From Mucilaginibacter sp. SJ (GTDB lineage: Bacteria > Bacteroidota > Bacteroidia > Sphingobacteriales > Sphingobacteriaceae), in NCBI RefSeq assembly GCF_028993635.1, contig NZ_CP118631.1, positions 186,001-250,000 on the forward strand: a stretch of DNA of 64,000 nucleotides, written 5' to 3'. The translations under genes and the position numbers were made by a program. The notes beneath the pieces were generated by a model, which saw nothing but the letters and a program-made list of their open reading frames with translations, was not told the origin of the DNA and searched no databases. Positions 7,009 through 15,332 of the stretch are shown here, one piece after another. Within the stretch, counting starts at the first letter, position 1. Each line of letters begins with the position of its first letter.

Positions 7009-8988
7009 ATGAAAAAAAGATTACTTATTGCATTATCATTTTATTGCGGCGTTGCTTACGCGCAAACTAAAGATTACCCCATTAAGCCGGTATCATTTAC
7101 CAATGTAAAGCTTAATGATCAGTTTTGGACCTCGCGTATTGAAACCAATCGTACGGTCACCATCCCGGCATCATTTGCCCGGTGCGAGAATACCGGTAGG
7201 GTTAAAAATTTTGAAATGGCGGCCGCCCGCAGTGGTAAGTTTTGTACTAAGTTTCCTTTTGATGATACGGATATTTATAAAACCATTGAAGGCGCATCTT
7301 ACTCTATGGCTGTTCATCCGGATGCAAAGCTGGATGCCTATGTCGATTCATTGATTACGATAGTAGGGAAAGCGCAGGAGCCGGACGGATATCTTTATAC
7401 TGCCCGTACTATTGACCCATTGCATCCGCACGCATGGTCGGGCCCGGAGCGTTGGGTAAAAGAGAACGAACTGAGCCACGAGCTGTATAACTCCGGCCAT
7501 ATGTTTGAAGCTGCGGCCGCACATTACCTGGCTACCAACAAGCGCAATTTTTTAGATATCGCCCTTAAGAATGCCGATCTGCTGGTTAAAACTTTCGGGC
7601 CGGGTAAAAGACATGTAGCGCCCGGCCATGAGATTGTGGAGATGGGCCTGGTACGCCTGTACCGCATCACCGGTAAAAAAGAATATCTCGACCTTGCTAA
7701 ATTTTTTATTGACGAAAGGGGACACCGCGCCTATGATAAAACCAGTACCGACGAATGGAAGAACGGTATGTACTGGCAGGATAATGAACCTGTTATAGCC
7801 CAGGAAGATGCCGAAGGCCACGCCGTAAGGGCAATGTACCTGTACTCGGGCATGGCCGATGTTGCCGCTTTAACCGGCGATAAGGAATACATTACCGCCA
7901 TTGATAAGATCTGGAACAACATGGTTGGCAAAAAGATCTACGTGCAGGGTGGCATCGGAGCAGTACCGGGCGGTGAACGTTTTGGAGCCGATTATGAGCT
8001 GCCAAATACTACCGCTTATAATGAAACCTGTGCAGCAATAGGCGATGTGTTCTGGAACCAGAGGATGTTTCTGCTGCACGGCGAGTCGAAATATATTGAT
8101 GTGATGGAAAAGGTTTTATACAACGGGTTAATTTCGGGTGTTGGGCTGGATGGCAAGACATTCTTCTACACCAATGCCATGCAGGTAACCAATGGGGTTA
8201 CACATCATGAGCTTGAGCCCGAGCGTTCTGGCTGGTTTGAATGCTCATGCTGCCCAACCAATATGGCGCGTTTTCTGCCCTCACTGTCAGGCTATATGTA
8301 TGCCCAAAAGAATAATAGTGTATTTGTAAACCTGTTTATTGCCGGTGCAGCCAATATGGAGGTAGGTAATAAAAAAATAAGCATTGTTCAAAGCAATAAT
8401 TACCCATGGAATGGTGCCCTGTCGTTTGCCGTAACACCGGAGGCGCCAACTAATTTTGCTATGCACATCCGGATCCCGGGCTGGGCAAGGGCAGAGGCGA
8501 TCCCGTTTGATTTGTATACTTTCCAGAATAAATCGGCCGCAAAAATCAGCCTGAAACTAAACGGCAAAGCGGTTGCTTATAAAGTTGAAAACGGCTACGC
8601 TGTAATTAACAGGCAATGGAAAAAAGGGGATAACATCCAATTAAACCTGCCGATGGAAGTTAAAAAGGTTATTGCCAATAAAGCATTGGTTGATGATAAA
8701 GGTAAAACAGCCCTGCAACGCGGCCCGATCATATACTGCGCCGAGTGGAAAGATAACGGCGGAACGGTGAGCCATTTAGCAATCCCTGCAAATGCGACTT
8801 TTAAACCTGTAGCCGAACCCAACCTGTTAAATGGCGTAACTGTTTTAAAAGGAGAGATCCTAAGTAAAACAAAAGGTGAAGCTGCTAAAAAGGTAGAGCT
8901 TACGGCCATTCCTTATTATTCATGGGCAAACCGTGGTAAAGGCGAAATGACCGTTTGGTTTCCGGAAGTAAATGCCGCTGCCAAATAA
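7009..8988 (+). CDS. GH127 beta-L-arabinofuranosidase-type enzyme, secreted
   Basis: A 659-residue protein with a Sec signal peptide (MKKRLLIALSFYCGVAYAQ, cleavage near 19) and a GH127 (former DUF1680) (alpha/alpha)6 barrel followed by beta domains. The zinc-thiolate site known from HypBA1 is conserved: E339 and C341 in YNETCAAIG, and C414 and C415 in CSCCPTN, the last Cys being the nucleophile. GH127 enzymes release beta-L-arabinofuranose; some relatives act on other sugars. Arabinose decorates RG-I side chains, which fits the locus. It opens the locus but is separated from the next gene by about 450 bases, so it is probably its own transcript. Confidence 0.93.
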   Translation: MKKRLLIALSFYCGVAYAQTKDYPIKPVSFTNVKLNDQFWTSRIETNRTVTIPASFARCENTGRVKNFEMAAARSGKFCTKFPFDDTDIYKTIEGASYSMAVHPDAKLDAYVDSLITIVGKAQEPDGYLYTARTIDPLHPHAWSGPERWVKENELSHELYNSGHMFEAAAAHYLATNKRNFLDIALKNADLLVKTFGPGKRHVAPGHEIVEMGLVRLYRITGKKEYLDLAKFFIDERGHRAYDKTSTDEWKNGMYWQDNEPVIAQEDAEGHAVRAMYLYSGMADVAALTGDKEYITAIDKIWNNMVGKKIYVQGGIGAVPGGERFGADYELPNTTAYNETCAAIGDVFWNQRMFLLHGESKYIDVMEKVLYNGLISGVGLDGKTFFYTNAMQVTNGVTHHELEPERSGWFECSCCPTNMARFLPSLSGYMYAQKNNSVFVNLFIAGAANMEVGNKKISIVQSNNYPWNGALSFAVTPEAPTNFAMHIRIPGWARAEAIPFDLYTFQNKSAAKISLKLNGKAVAYKVENGYAVINRQWKKGDNIQLNLPMEVKKVIANKALVDDKGKTALQRGPIIYCAEWKDNGGTVSHLAIPANATFKPVAEPNLLNGVTVLKGEILSKTKGEAAKKVELTAIPYYSWANRGKGEMTVWFPEVNAAAK

Positions 8989-9437
8989 ATATATGAAGCC
9001 TCAGCAACGCTCCCGCAATAATTAAGATGGTTTAGGGGTACTCAAATTCAGCATTCCCGTACTTATTTTATTATTTGCCGAAGCATTGCTGAGGCTTTTC
9101 CACTGCAGGCATAATGCCAGCCTGTTCATCAAATATCCCCGATGACCCTAACTATTGGATGATCGATAAATATGCATCCGAGGAGTATTTCGTATACACT
9201 ACCAGTCCAACTGAGTTACCAGCGCAGAATCGGCAACTGATCGCAGTAGATCTCCGAAACAGATACTCCATTATTCAGGCCTCCTGGCCTAATCTGAAAA
9301 CATTTATATATTTTTTGAAATTTGTCGGATATTAAGCTTAAAATTAAATAATTAAAATTTACAAGTCTTAACTACCTATCCCTTAAGATTTGCCGGTATA
9401 TCTTTTTCCGAAAATTTGAAATGTTTAATAAGCAATT
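8989..9437. other. Intergenic region with a long-loop inverted repeat
   Basis: There is no gene I can support here. An inverted repeat AAGCCTCAGCAA (8996-9007) / TTGCTGAGGCTT (9086-9097) sits directly after the GH127 stop and is followed by TT; the arms extend by a further GCT/AGC pair inside one mismatch. It probably serves as a terminator, despite the loop of about 78 bases. The remaining 330 bases, A/T-rich toward 9437, must carry the promoter of the FAD oxidoreductase gene. A 73-codon ORF at 9114-9335 has no protein-like features. Confidence 0.5.
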
Positions 9438-11441
9438 ATGAAAAATATTAAAGTGTTCATCCTTGCAATCATAATGGTCTGTTTTTTTACCGGGGCTTCG
9501 GTTAATGCTCAAAGCAGCAAATTAATCACCACCGATGTTTGCGTATATGGCGGAACTTCCGCAGGGGTAATTGCTGCTTATACGGCAAAAAAGATGGGGA
9601 AAACGGTGATATTGATAGAGCCGGGAAAGCATTTAGGTGGCATGAGTTCAGGAGGCCTTGGCTATACAGATATTGGGAACAAATATGTGGTGACGGGTTT
9701 AGCACGGGATTTTTATCGCCGTATAGGTACGCATTATGGAAAATTTGAACAATGGATATTTGAGCCAAAGGTAGCAGAGGGCATTTTTAATGATTACGTA
9801 AAACGGGCAGGTTTTCCTGTTTTATTCGGGAGCAGGCTTATAAAAGTGAAAAAGGAAGGAAATCAGCTAAAGGAAATTACAGTAGAGAACAGCTATAAAC
9901 CCTCGGCTGCTACCAATAAAACTATTCGAGCTAAGGTATTTATTGATTGTACTTATGAAGGGGACCTGATGGCCCGCTCAGGTGTTTCTTATACTGTAGG
10001 AAGAGAAGCTAACAGCCAGTATGATGAAACTATAAACGGAGTGGAGTTGCTGGATAAACACCAGTTTCCGGATAGCATTGACCCCTATAAAGTACCGGGC
10101 GATGCGAAAAGCGGTTTATTGTGGGGTATAAGTAAGGAAGTATTACAAACAAATGGAGCGGGAGATAAAAAAGTGCAGGCATACAATTTTCGTATCACGT
10201 TAACCAATGTGCCCGAAAACCGGATCTCAATTTCAAAACCCGAAAATTATGATCCTAAAAAGTATGAGTTACTGATCCGTTTAAAAGAGAAACAGCCTTG
10301 GAAATCAATTTTCGACGTCTTTATTATAAGTAAAATGCCTAATGGCAAAACGGATATCAATAATAACGGAGGTTTCTCTACGGATATGATCGGGATGGAC
10401 TGGGAATATCCGGAGGCTGATTATAATACAAGGGCCCAAATATGGAAGGAGCATGAAGATTATACCAAAGGCTTCTTTTATTTTATCGGCAATGACACCC
10501 GCATACCCGGAAATATCAGGGACGAAATGAAACAATGGGGGTATCCCAAAGATGAATATACGGATAATGGGAACTGGACACCACAGCTTTATATCAGGGA
10601 AGCCCGACGAATGATTGGTGAACTGGTTATGACCCAGCATCATTGTCAGGGAAAAGAACAGGTAGAAGATGGAGTAGGAATGGCCGCATATGGTATGGAT
10701 TCGCATAATTGCGAAAGGTTGGTAGTTAATGGCATAGTGAAAAATGAGGGGGATGTTCAGGTACATGGTTTTGCGCCATACGCTGTTTCATACAGGGCAA
10801 TAGTCCCAAAGCAAAAGGAAGCCGCTAATTTATTTGTCCCGGTTTGCTTATCTGCAAGTCATATAGCTTACGGATCAATCAGGATGGAGCCGGTATTTAT
10901 GGTATTAGGCCAATCTTCGGCTGTGGCGGCATGCCAGGCTATTGATAAAAAAATAGCAATACAGCAGGTTAATGTAAAAGAAGTACAAAGCTTGCTCAGG
11001 GCAGACCCTCTTGCAGACGGAAGTATGCCCGAAGTACTGGTTGACAATGAGGACAGTCACGTAACAGGCGATTGGAAAACTGAAAAATCAGGCGGCTATG
11101 GGCCAACCTATCTCACTGATAATTCAAAAGCAGAAACTGCAAAATCGGTAAGGTTTATTCCGGAAAAATTAAAAAAAGGTGCTTACCATGTTTATACCTA
11201 TTTTCCTAAGGTTATGAATCCGGCAACAAAAACTTACATTACTATTTACGATGGTGATAAGGCCACAGAAAAGATAATCAACCAGTCTGATTTGCAGGTA
11301 GAAGGTCAAACTTCAGGTGAGTGGCTTCCACTGGGGCTATATAACTTTTCAGGAGAAAATAAGGCATATGTAGAAATTTCCAATAAAAACGCGGATGGCG
11401 TAATTGTGGCTGACGCAGTGCTTTTTGTACCTGTCAGGTAG
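9438..11441 (+). CDS. Secreted FAD-dependent oxidoreductase with C-terminal golvesin/xanthan-lyase-like domain
   Basis: A 667-residue protein with a signal peptide (about residues 1-25, ending NAQS). The N-terminal FAD_oxidored domain has the dinucleotide motif VYGGTSAGVIAAYTAKKMGK followed by LIEPGKHLGGMSSGGLGYTD, and IDCTYEGDLMARSG further on. The last 120 residues (DNEDSHVTGDWKTE and later AYVEISN) resemble the C-terminal domain of golvesin and xanthan-lyase-like proteins, perhaps carbohydrate binding. Such proteins are often labelled xanthan lyase without evidence. They are frequent in Bacteroidota utilisation loci and may oxidise a sugar in the periplasm. The substrate is unknown. Confidence 0.88.
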   Translation: MKNIKVFILAIIMVCFFTGASVNAQSSKLITTDVCVYGGTSAGVIAAYTAKKMGKTVILIEPGKHLGGMSSGGLGYTDIGNKYVVTGLARDFYRRIGTHYGKFEQWIFEPKVAEGIFNDYVKRAGFPVLFGSRLIKVKKEGNQLKEITVENSYKPSAATNKTIRAKVFIDCTYEGDLMARSGVSYTVGREANSQYDETINGVELLDKHQFPDSIDPYKVPGDAKSGLLWGISKEVLQTNGAGDKKVQAYNFRITLTNVPENRISISKPENYDPKKYELLIRLKEKQPWKSIFDVFIISKMPNGKTDINNNGGFSTDMIGMDWEYPEADYNTRAQIWKEHEDYTKGFFYFIGNDTRIPGNIRDEMKQWGYPKDEYTDNGNWTPQLYIREARRMIGELVMTQHHCQGKEQVEDGVGMAAYGMDSHNCERLVVNGIVKNEGDVQVHGFAPYAVSYRAIVPKQKEAANLFVPVCLSASHIAYGSIRMEPVFMVLGQSSAVAACQAIDKKIAIQQVNVKEVQSLLRADPLADGSMPEVLVDNEDSHVTGDWKTEKSGGYGPTYLTDNSKAETAKSVRFIPEKLKKGAYHVYTYFPKVMNPATKTYITIYDGDKATEKIINQSDLQVEGQTSGEWLPLGLYNFSGENKAYVEISNKNADGVIVADAVLFVPVR

Positions 11442-11617
11442 TTTTATCATTCAGGCGCGACGCTTATATTATTAAAATGGCCTTGTTAAACATAAATTTA
11501 TAGCGGTGAAGCCTTAAGTATCTGATAAAAAGCAACATACCAGTGCTGCTCTATACCCCAATATTTTAATTTTAATAACATATTTTATATTTTCATTGCT
11601 TGTGATGGCTTTGACAA

Positions 11618-11636
11618 ATTTAAACTATGTTTAAAT
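11618..11636. promoter_or_regulatory. 19-bp palindrome upstream of the GntR-type regulator, candidate operator
   Basis: Perfect 8-bp arms ATTTAAAC and GTTTAAAT flank a TAT spacer. It ends 29 bases before the regulator start codon and begins just after a TTGACA hexamer at 11611. The symmetry and position suggest a binding site for a dimeric regulator, perhaps autoregulation by the gene at 11666. No identical copy was noticed elsewhere in the window. Confidence 0.45.
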
Positions 11637-11665
11637 CGCCGTTGTAAACCAATTAAACAAGCATA

Positions 11666-12673
11666 ATGCAAACAAAGCAAAGAGCTAATTACGGGGTGAA
11701 ATCCCTCGTACAGCAAATTGTCGGATCTATCAGTAAGAATATTGACAAAGGCGTTTACCGGAAAAATGAAAAGCTGCTGTCAATAAATACATACAGCAAA
11801 CAACACGGTGTAGCAAGGGACACCATTGAAAAGGCTTACACGATACTTAAGAGCAATGGCTATATCCGTTCGGTTTCCGGAAAGGGTTATTTTGTAGTAG
11901 GTAAGCCCGATGTGAGGATCAAGGTACTTTTGTTGTTTAATAAGTTAAGCTCTTATAAGAAAACCGTTTACGATACCATCGTACGCACTTTAGGCGATAA
12001 AGCCAGGGTTGATCTTTATATTCATCATTATAATCCCGCTTTGCTCGAGGAAAGTATAGATGCTAATTTGGGCAATTACCATTATTATGTGGTAATGCCG
12101 CATTTTTTTGATTATAGTAACGAGCAGGAATATTTAACTATTTTAAAGAAGATCCCGGTTGATCAGTTGATATTGCTGGATAAAGATTTGCCCAAATTAA
12201 CCAGGCAGTCAGCTGTATTCCAGGATTTTCGCAACGATATCTACGGCGCATTAAATGTGGTCACCGATCTGATTGCCAAATACAAAAAATTAATTATCAT
12301 ATATCCCGCAGACCGCCACCATCCGCCCGAAATTAAGGATGGGATAATGCAGTTCTGTGAAGAGAAAAACAAAAAGTTTGAAGTAATAGACGCTTTTAAA
12401 ACAGACGATCTCAAAAAAAGCACCCTTTATATTGCATTGACCGAAAATGACCTTGCCGATTTGATTAAAGGTGCCAGGGCAAGTGGGTATGAATTAGGAA
12501 AAGATATAGGGATCATATCTTTTAATGAAACCGTGTTTAAAGAATTATTGGATATTACCGTTATTACCAGTGATTTTGAAGAAATGGGCAGAAAAACAGC
12601 TGAGTTAATGTTGCAAAACAAAGCCGCGGTTATTAAAAATGCTTTTAAAATAATTATCAGGAAGTCGCTATAA
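11666..12673 (+). CDS. GntR-type transcriptional regulator with LacI-like sensor domain
   Basis: A 335-residue protein. Residues about 10-80 form a GntR-type winged helix (SLVQQIVGSISKNIDKGVY, then SKQHGVARDTIEKAYTILKSNGYIRSVSGKGYFV). The C-terminal 250 residues look like a LacI/periplasmic-binding-protein sensor (KVLLLFNKLSSYKKTVYDTIV, DIGIISFNET, TSDFEEMGRKTAELML). This architecture controls sugar loci in Bacteroidota in place of a hybrid two-component system. It is paralogous to the convergent gene at 12668-13705 and overlaps it by 6 bases at the 3' end. A palindrome lies upstream. The ligand is probably a locus product such as a rhamnose- or galacturonate-containing sugar (inference). Confidence 0.92.
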   Translation: MQTKQRANYGVKSLVQQIVGSISKNIDKGVYRKNEKLLSINTYSKQHGVARDTIEKAYTILKSNGYIRSVSGKGYFVVGKPDVRIKVLLLFNKLSSYKKTVYDTIVRTLGDKARVDLYIHHYNPALLEESIDANLGNYHYYVVMPHFFDYSNEQEYLTILKKIPVDQLILLDKDLPKLTRQSAVFQDFRNDIYGALNVVTDLIAKYKKLIIIYPADRHHPPEIKDGIMQFCEEKNKKFEVIDAFKTDDLKKSTLYIALTENDLADLIKGARASGYELGKDIGIISFNETVFKELLDITVITSDFEEMGRKTAELMLQNKAAVIKNAFKIIIRKSL

Positions 12674-13705
12674 CGAAGCCCTGAGTGTAAGGTAAAAGGG
12701 CACCTCATAACGCCCGGTAGATCCATTTTTAATAATGTCCGCGGTCATTTTTCCCATTTCCTCAAAATCCGTTGATATCGTAGTTAAGCCATTCAGGATG
12801 ATTTTTTTTAGCGGGGTTTCATTGTATGAAATCACGCCGACATCTTTACCTATTTTTAATTCCGTAGCCAGGATCCTTTCAATCAAAACCACAAGGTCGT
12901 TTTCCATCAGGTTGATGAATACATCTCCCTCATTAATAGGTTCTCCCTGTACATCATGAACTACTTTGTAAGTAAACGCATATTGAATGCAGAAGCTGAA
13001 AAAACCTTTCAATATTTCGCCCGGAAAATAAGTGTATTCAGGAAATATGATCTTTAGAGTATGATAATTTCTTAGTTGCGGCAGAGCTTCTTCCAGGGCC
13101 TGGAAAATGTCTTTTTCAAAATTCTCGTACACCGCGGCAAAATCACCTTTTATTCCCGGTACTAATTTATCAAGTATGATTAGTTTGTCCTTTGGCAGCA
13201 TATTGATTATATCGTGAACGTTTTCGCCGCCGTGCATAAAGTGCGGAAGGATCACATAATGGGTGTAATCGTTACTGTTGTTTTGAAGCAGTTTTTTAAA
13301 AAATTCGAAGTCGTTATTGTATATATAGAAGTCGATAGCTGCTTCGTGTCCAAGACCATCAACTATAGCGTCATAAACCAGCTTTTTATGGGTGCTTAGC
13401 TTATTAAATATCAAAAACACTTTAAATTGCTGGCCTGCCTCGGTGTTTTTGATGTAATAACCTTTACCGGGTACCGAGCCAAGCAGACCGATTGATTTCA
13501 GGTGTTTATAAGCTTTTTCAGCAGTATCCCGTGATATTTCAAAATTGCAGTTTAACTCGTTAATGGATGGCAGCGTTTCGTTGATAATTAATTTCCCTTC
13601 ACGTACACTTTTGATGATCGAGTTAGCTAACTGGATGTATTTAGGGGTGGATGAATAATAATCAATATAGATGTATTCTAAAAAACGTGAAGATTTCATA
13701 GTCAT
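12668..13705 (-). CDS. GntR-type transcriptional regulator, paralog of the convergent neighbour
   Basis: A 345-residue protein with the same design: winged helix (YIQLANSIIKSVREGKLIINETLPSINELN, EISRDTAEKAYKHLKSIGLLGSVPGKGYYI) and a LacI-like sensor (VFLIFNKLSTHKKLVYDAIVDGL, DVGVISYNET, STDFEEMGKMTADII). Shared blocks with the plus-strand gene show an old duplication with inversion. The two stop codons interlock: the plus TAA is 12671-12673 and the minus TAG is 12668-12670. No terminator separates them, so the transcripts are probably antisense at their 3' ends. The gene faces away from the CE12 gene at 13950, so the intergenic region may be shared control DNA. Confidence 0.92.
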   Translation of the reverse strand: MTMKSSRFLEYIYIDYYSSTPKYIQLANSIIKSVREGKLIINETLPSINELNCNFEISRDTAEKAYKHLKSIGLLGSVPGKGYYIKNTEAGQQFKVFLIFNKLSTHKKLVYDAIVDGLGHEAAIDFYIYNNDFEFFKKLLQNNSNDYTHYVILPHFMHGGENVHDIINMLPKDKLIILDKLVPGIKGDFAAVYENFEKDIFQALEEALPQLRNYHTLKIIFPEYTYFPGEILKGFFSFCIQYAFTYKVVHDVQGEPINEGDVFINLMENDLVVLIERILATELKIGKDVGVISYNETPLKKIILNGLTTISTDFEEMGKMTADIIKNGSTGRYEVPFYLTLRASL

Positions 13706-13949
13706 TATTAAAACAGGTTTCGCCCACCGGCAAAACTTAAAGGTAATTAAATTAGACTTGATCTTTTTCAGGAGCAGGCAAAGGAAGCCTAATAAGTTAC
13801 CAAAGCAAATAAAGTGATGAATTTGTTACAATAAGATGGCCTTTAATCAGGATGGTGCAGGACGCTGTTGGTATAAACATGCTCTAACTTTATCTATTAT
13901 AAACCTCGGCCCATATAAACCGGCTGGTAACCAGATAAATTATCCCATA

Positions 13950-15293
13950 ATGATCAAGCTGCCATACAAGATCTTGCTGTGTTCTGTTTGCGTTTCGTTG
14001 CGGCTCATTTTACCCGGGCAGCTTTTTGCCCAGGTTGTGAAAACCAGTTTTAAGTTTGATTTTGGTAACGGAAAAGCTGCAGCCGGTTATCAGAAAGTAA
14101 GTCCCGATGATGTATTTAACGACATTAAAGGTTATGGCTTTGATTTCGGTTCTAAAGTAAGATCTGTAACGCGCGATGGCGGAAAGAAACTTACCGGCGG
14201 GTATGTGACCAGTGATCAACCTTTTTACTTCTCGGTAAATGTACCCGAGGGTAATTATAAGGTTACTTTAACGGTTGGCGATATCAAAGGCAGCGGTGAT
14301 ATTACGGTACGCGCCGAATCGCGGAGGTTGATGCTGGAAAAAGTAAAGACCAATAACGCAGTTAAAAAGCTAAGCTTCGTTGTAAATATTCGTAAGCCGG
14401 AAATCAGTACAGGTGGCAAAGTGGCGCTTAAGCCACGGGAGTTAGGCAAATATGATTGGGACGATAAGCTTAGCCTTGAATTTAACGGTACAAAACCCTG
14501 TGTTGATGCGCTGGAGATAGAAAAGGCAGACGATCAGGTAACTGTTTATCTGGCCGGAAATTCAACCGTAGTTGATCAGGATGATGAGCCATGGTGTTCC
14601 TGGGGCCAAATGATCACCCGGTTTTTCAAACCCGGTGTAGCCATTGCCGATCATGCAGAATCAGGGCTTAGTTTGGGTAGTTTTTTAAATGGTCATCGTT
14701 TGGATAAAATGCTGAGTGTAATTAAGCCGGGCGATTATCTGTTTATTGAATTCGGCCATAACGATCAAAAGGAAAAGGGGCCGGAGGATGGTGCTTATAA
14801 ATCATATAACGAACGTTTTAAGCTATTTATCAATAAAACGCGCGAGAAAAAAGCCATTCCGGTAATCGTAACCTCTACCAGCCGCCGGGCTTTTAATGAT
14901 AGTAGTAAAATAGTAAATACCCTTGGCGATTATCCCGATGCAGCCAGAAAAGTTGCTGCAGAACTGCATGTGCCTTTGATTGATCTTAATGCTATGTCCG
15001 CTAAATTTTATGAAGCATTGGGCAACGAAGGATCTAAAAAGGCATTTGTTTGGTATCCTGCAAACTCGTTTCCAAACCAACCAAATGATCTGGCCGACAA
15101 CACACACTTTAACAGTTATGGTGCTTATGAACTTGCGAAATGCATTATAGAGGGTATCAGAAGCAATCATTTGAGCATTGAGCGGTATATTATTGACACG
15201 CCGCCTTTCGATCCATCACATCCTGATCCGGTAGAAAAGTTCAGTTTGCCGGCGAGTCCTAAAAACAGCACTATAAAACCTGATGGAAATTAA
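13950..15293 (+). CDS. Rhamnogalacturonan acetylesterase (CE12, SGNH hydrolase) with N-terminal beta domain
   Basis: The frame is open from 13836, but the ATG at 13950 gives a proper signal peptide (MIKLPYKILLCSVCVSL ... GQLFAQ) and 447 residues. After it comes a galactose-binding-like domain (FDFGNGKAAAGYQKVSPDD, VPEGNYKVTLTVGD), then an SGNH domain with the four blocks: YLAGNSTVVDQD (nucleophile Ser), a Gly in the second block, FIEFGHNDQKEKG, and DNTHFNSYG with the catalytic Asp/His. The family removes acetyl groups from galacturonate in RG-I. It heads the CE12-PL22-GH106 run on the plus strand; the gap to PL22 is 39 bases. Confidence 0.92.
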   Translation: MIKLPYKILLCSVCVSLRLILPGQLFAQVVKTSFKFDFGNGKAAAGYQKVSPDDVFNDIKGYGFDFGSKVRSVTRDGGKKLTGGYVTSDQPFYFSVNVPEGNYKVTLTVGDIKGSGDITVRAESRRLMLEKVKTNNAVKKLSFVVNIRKPEISTGGKVALKPRELGKYDWDDKLSLEFNGTKPCVDALEIEKADDQVTVYLAGNSTVVDQDDEPWCSWGQMITRFFKPGVAIADHAESGLSLGSFLNGHRLDKMLSVIKPGDYLFIEFGHNDQKEKGPEDGAYKSYNERFKLFINKTREKKAIPVIVTSTSRRAFNDSSKIVNTLGDYPDAARKVAAELHVPLIDLNAMSAKFYEALGNEGSKKAFVWYPANSFPNQPNDLADNTHFNSYGAYELAKCIIEGIRSNHLSIERYIIDTPPFDPSHPDPVEKFSLPASPKNSTIKPDGN

Positions 15294-15332
15294 TTGACGG
15301 TATGAACGCCGGAACATATAAATTTTAATAAA

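Noticed and set aside
9190..9235. tRNA-like string on the minus strand (GCGCTGGTAACTCAGTTGG)
   Set aside because: It resembles a tRNA acceptor and D-arm start, but no anticodon stem, T-arm or matching acceptor end follows.
9114..9335. 73-codon plus-strand ORF between GH127 and the FAD oxidoreductase
   Set aside because: Starts just past the hairpin, has no recognisable motif, signal or neighbour coupling; composition is that of intergenic DNA.
9332..9341. TTAAGCTTAA palindrome upstream of the FAD oxidoreductase
   Set aside because: Ten A/T-rich bases in an A/T-rich gap are likely by chance.
10305..10766. 153-codon frame antisense to the FAD oxidoreductase
   Set aside because: Shadow frame with no supporting start context or motif.
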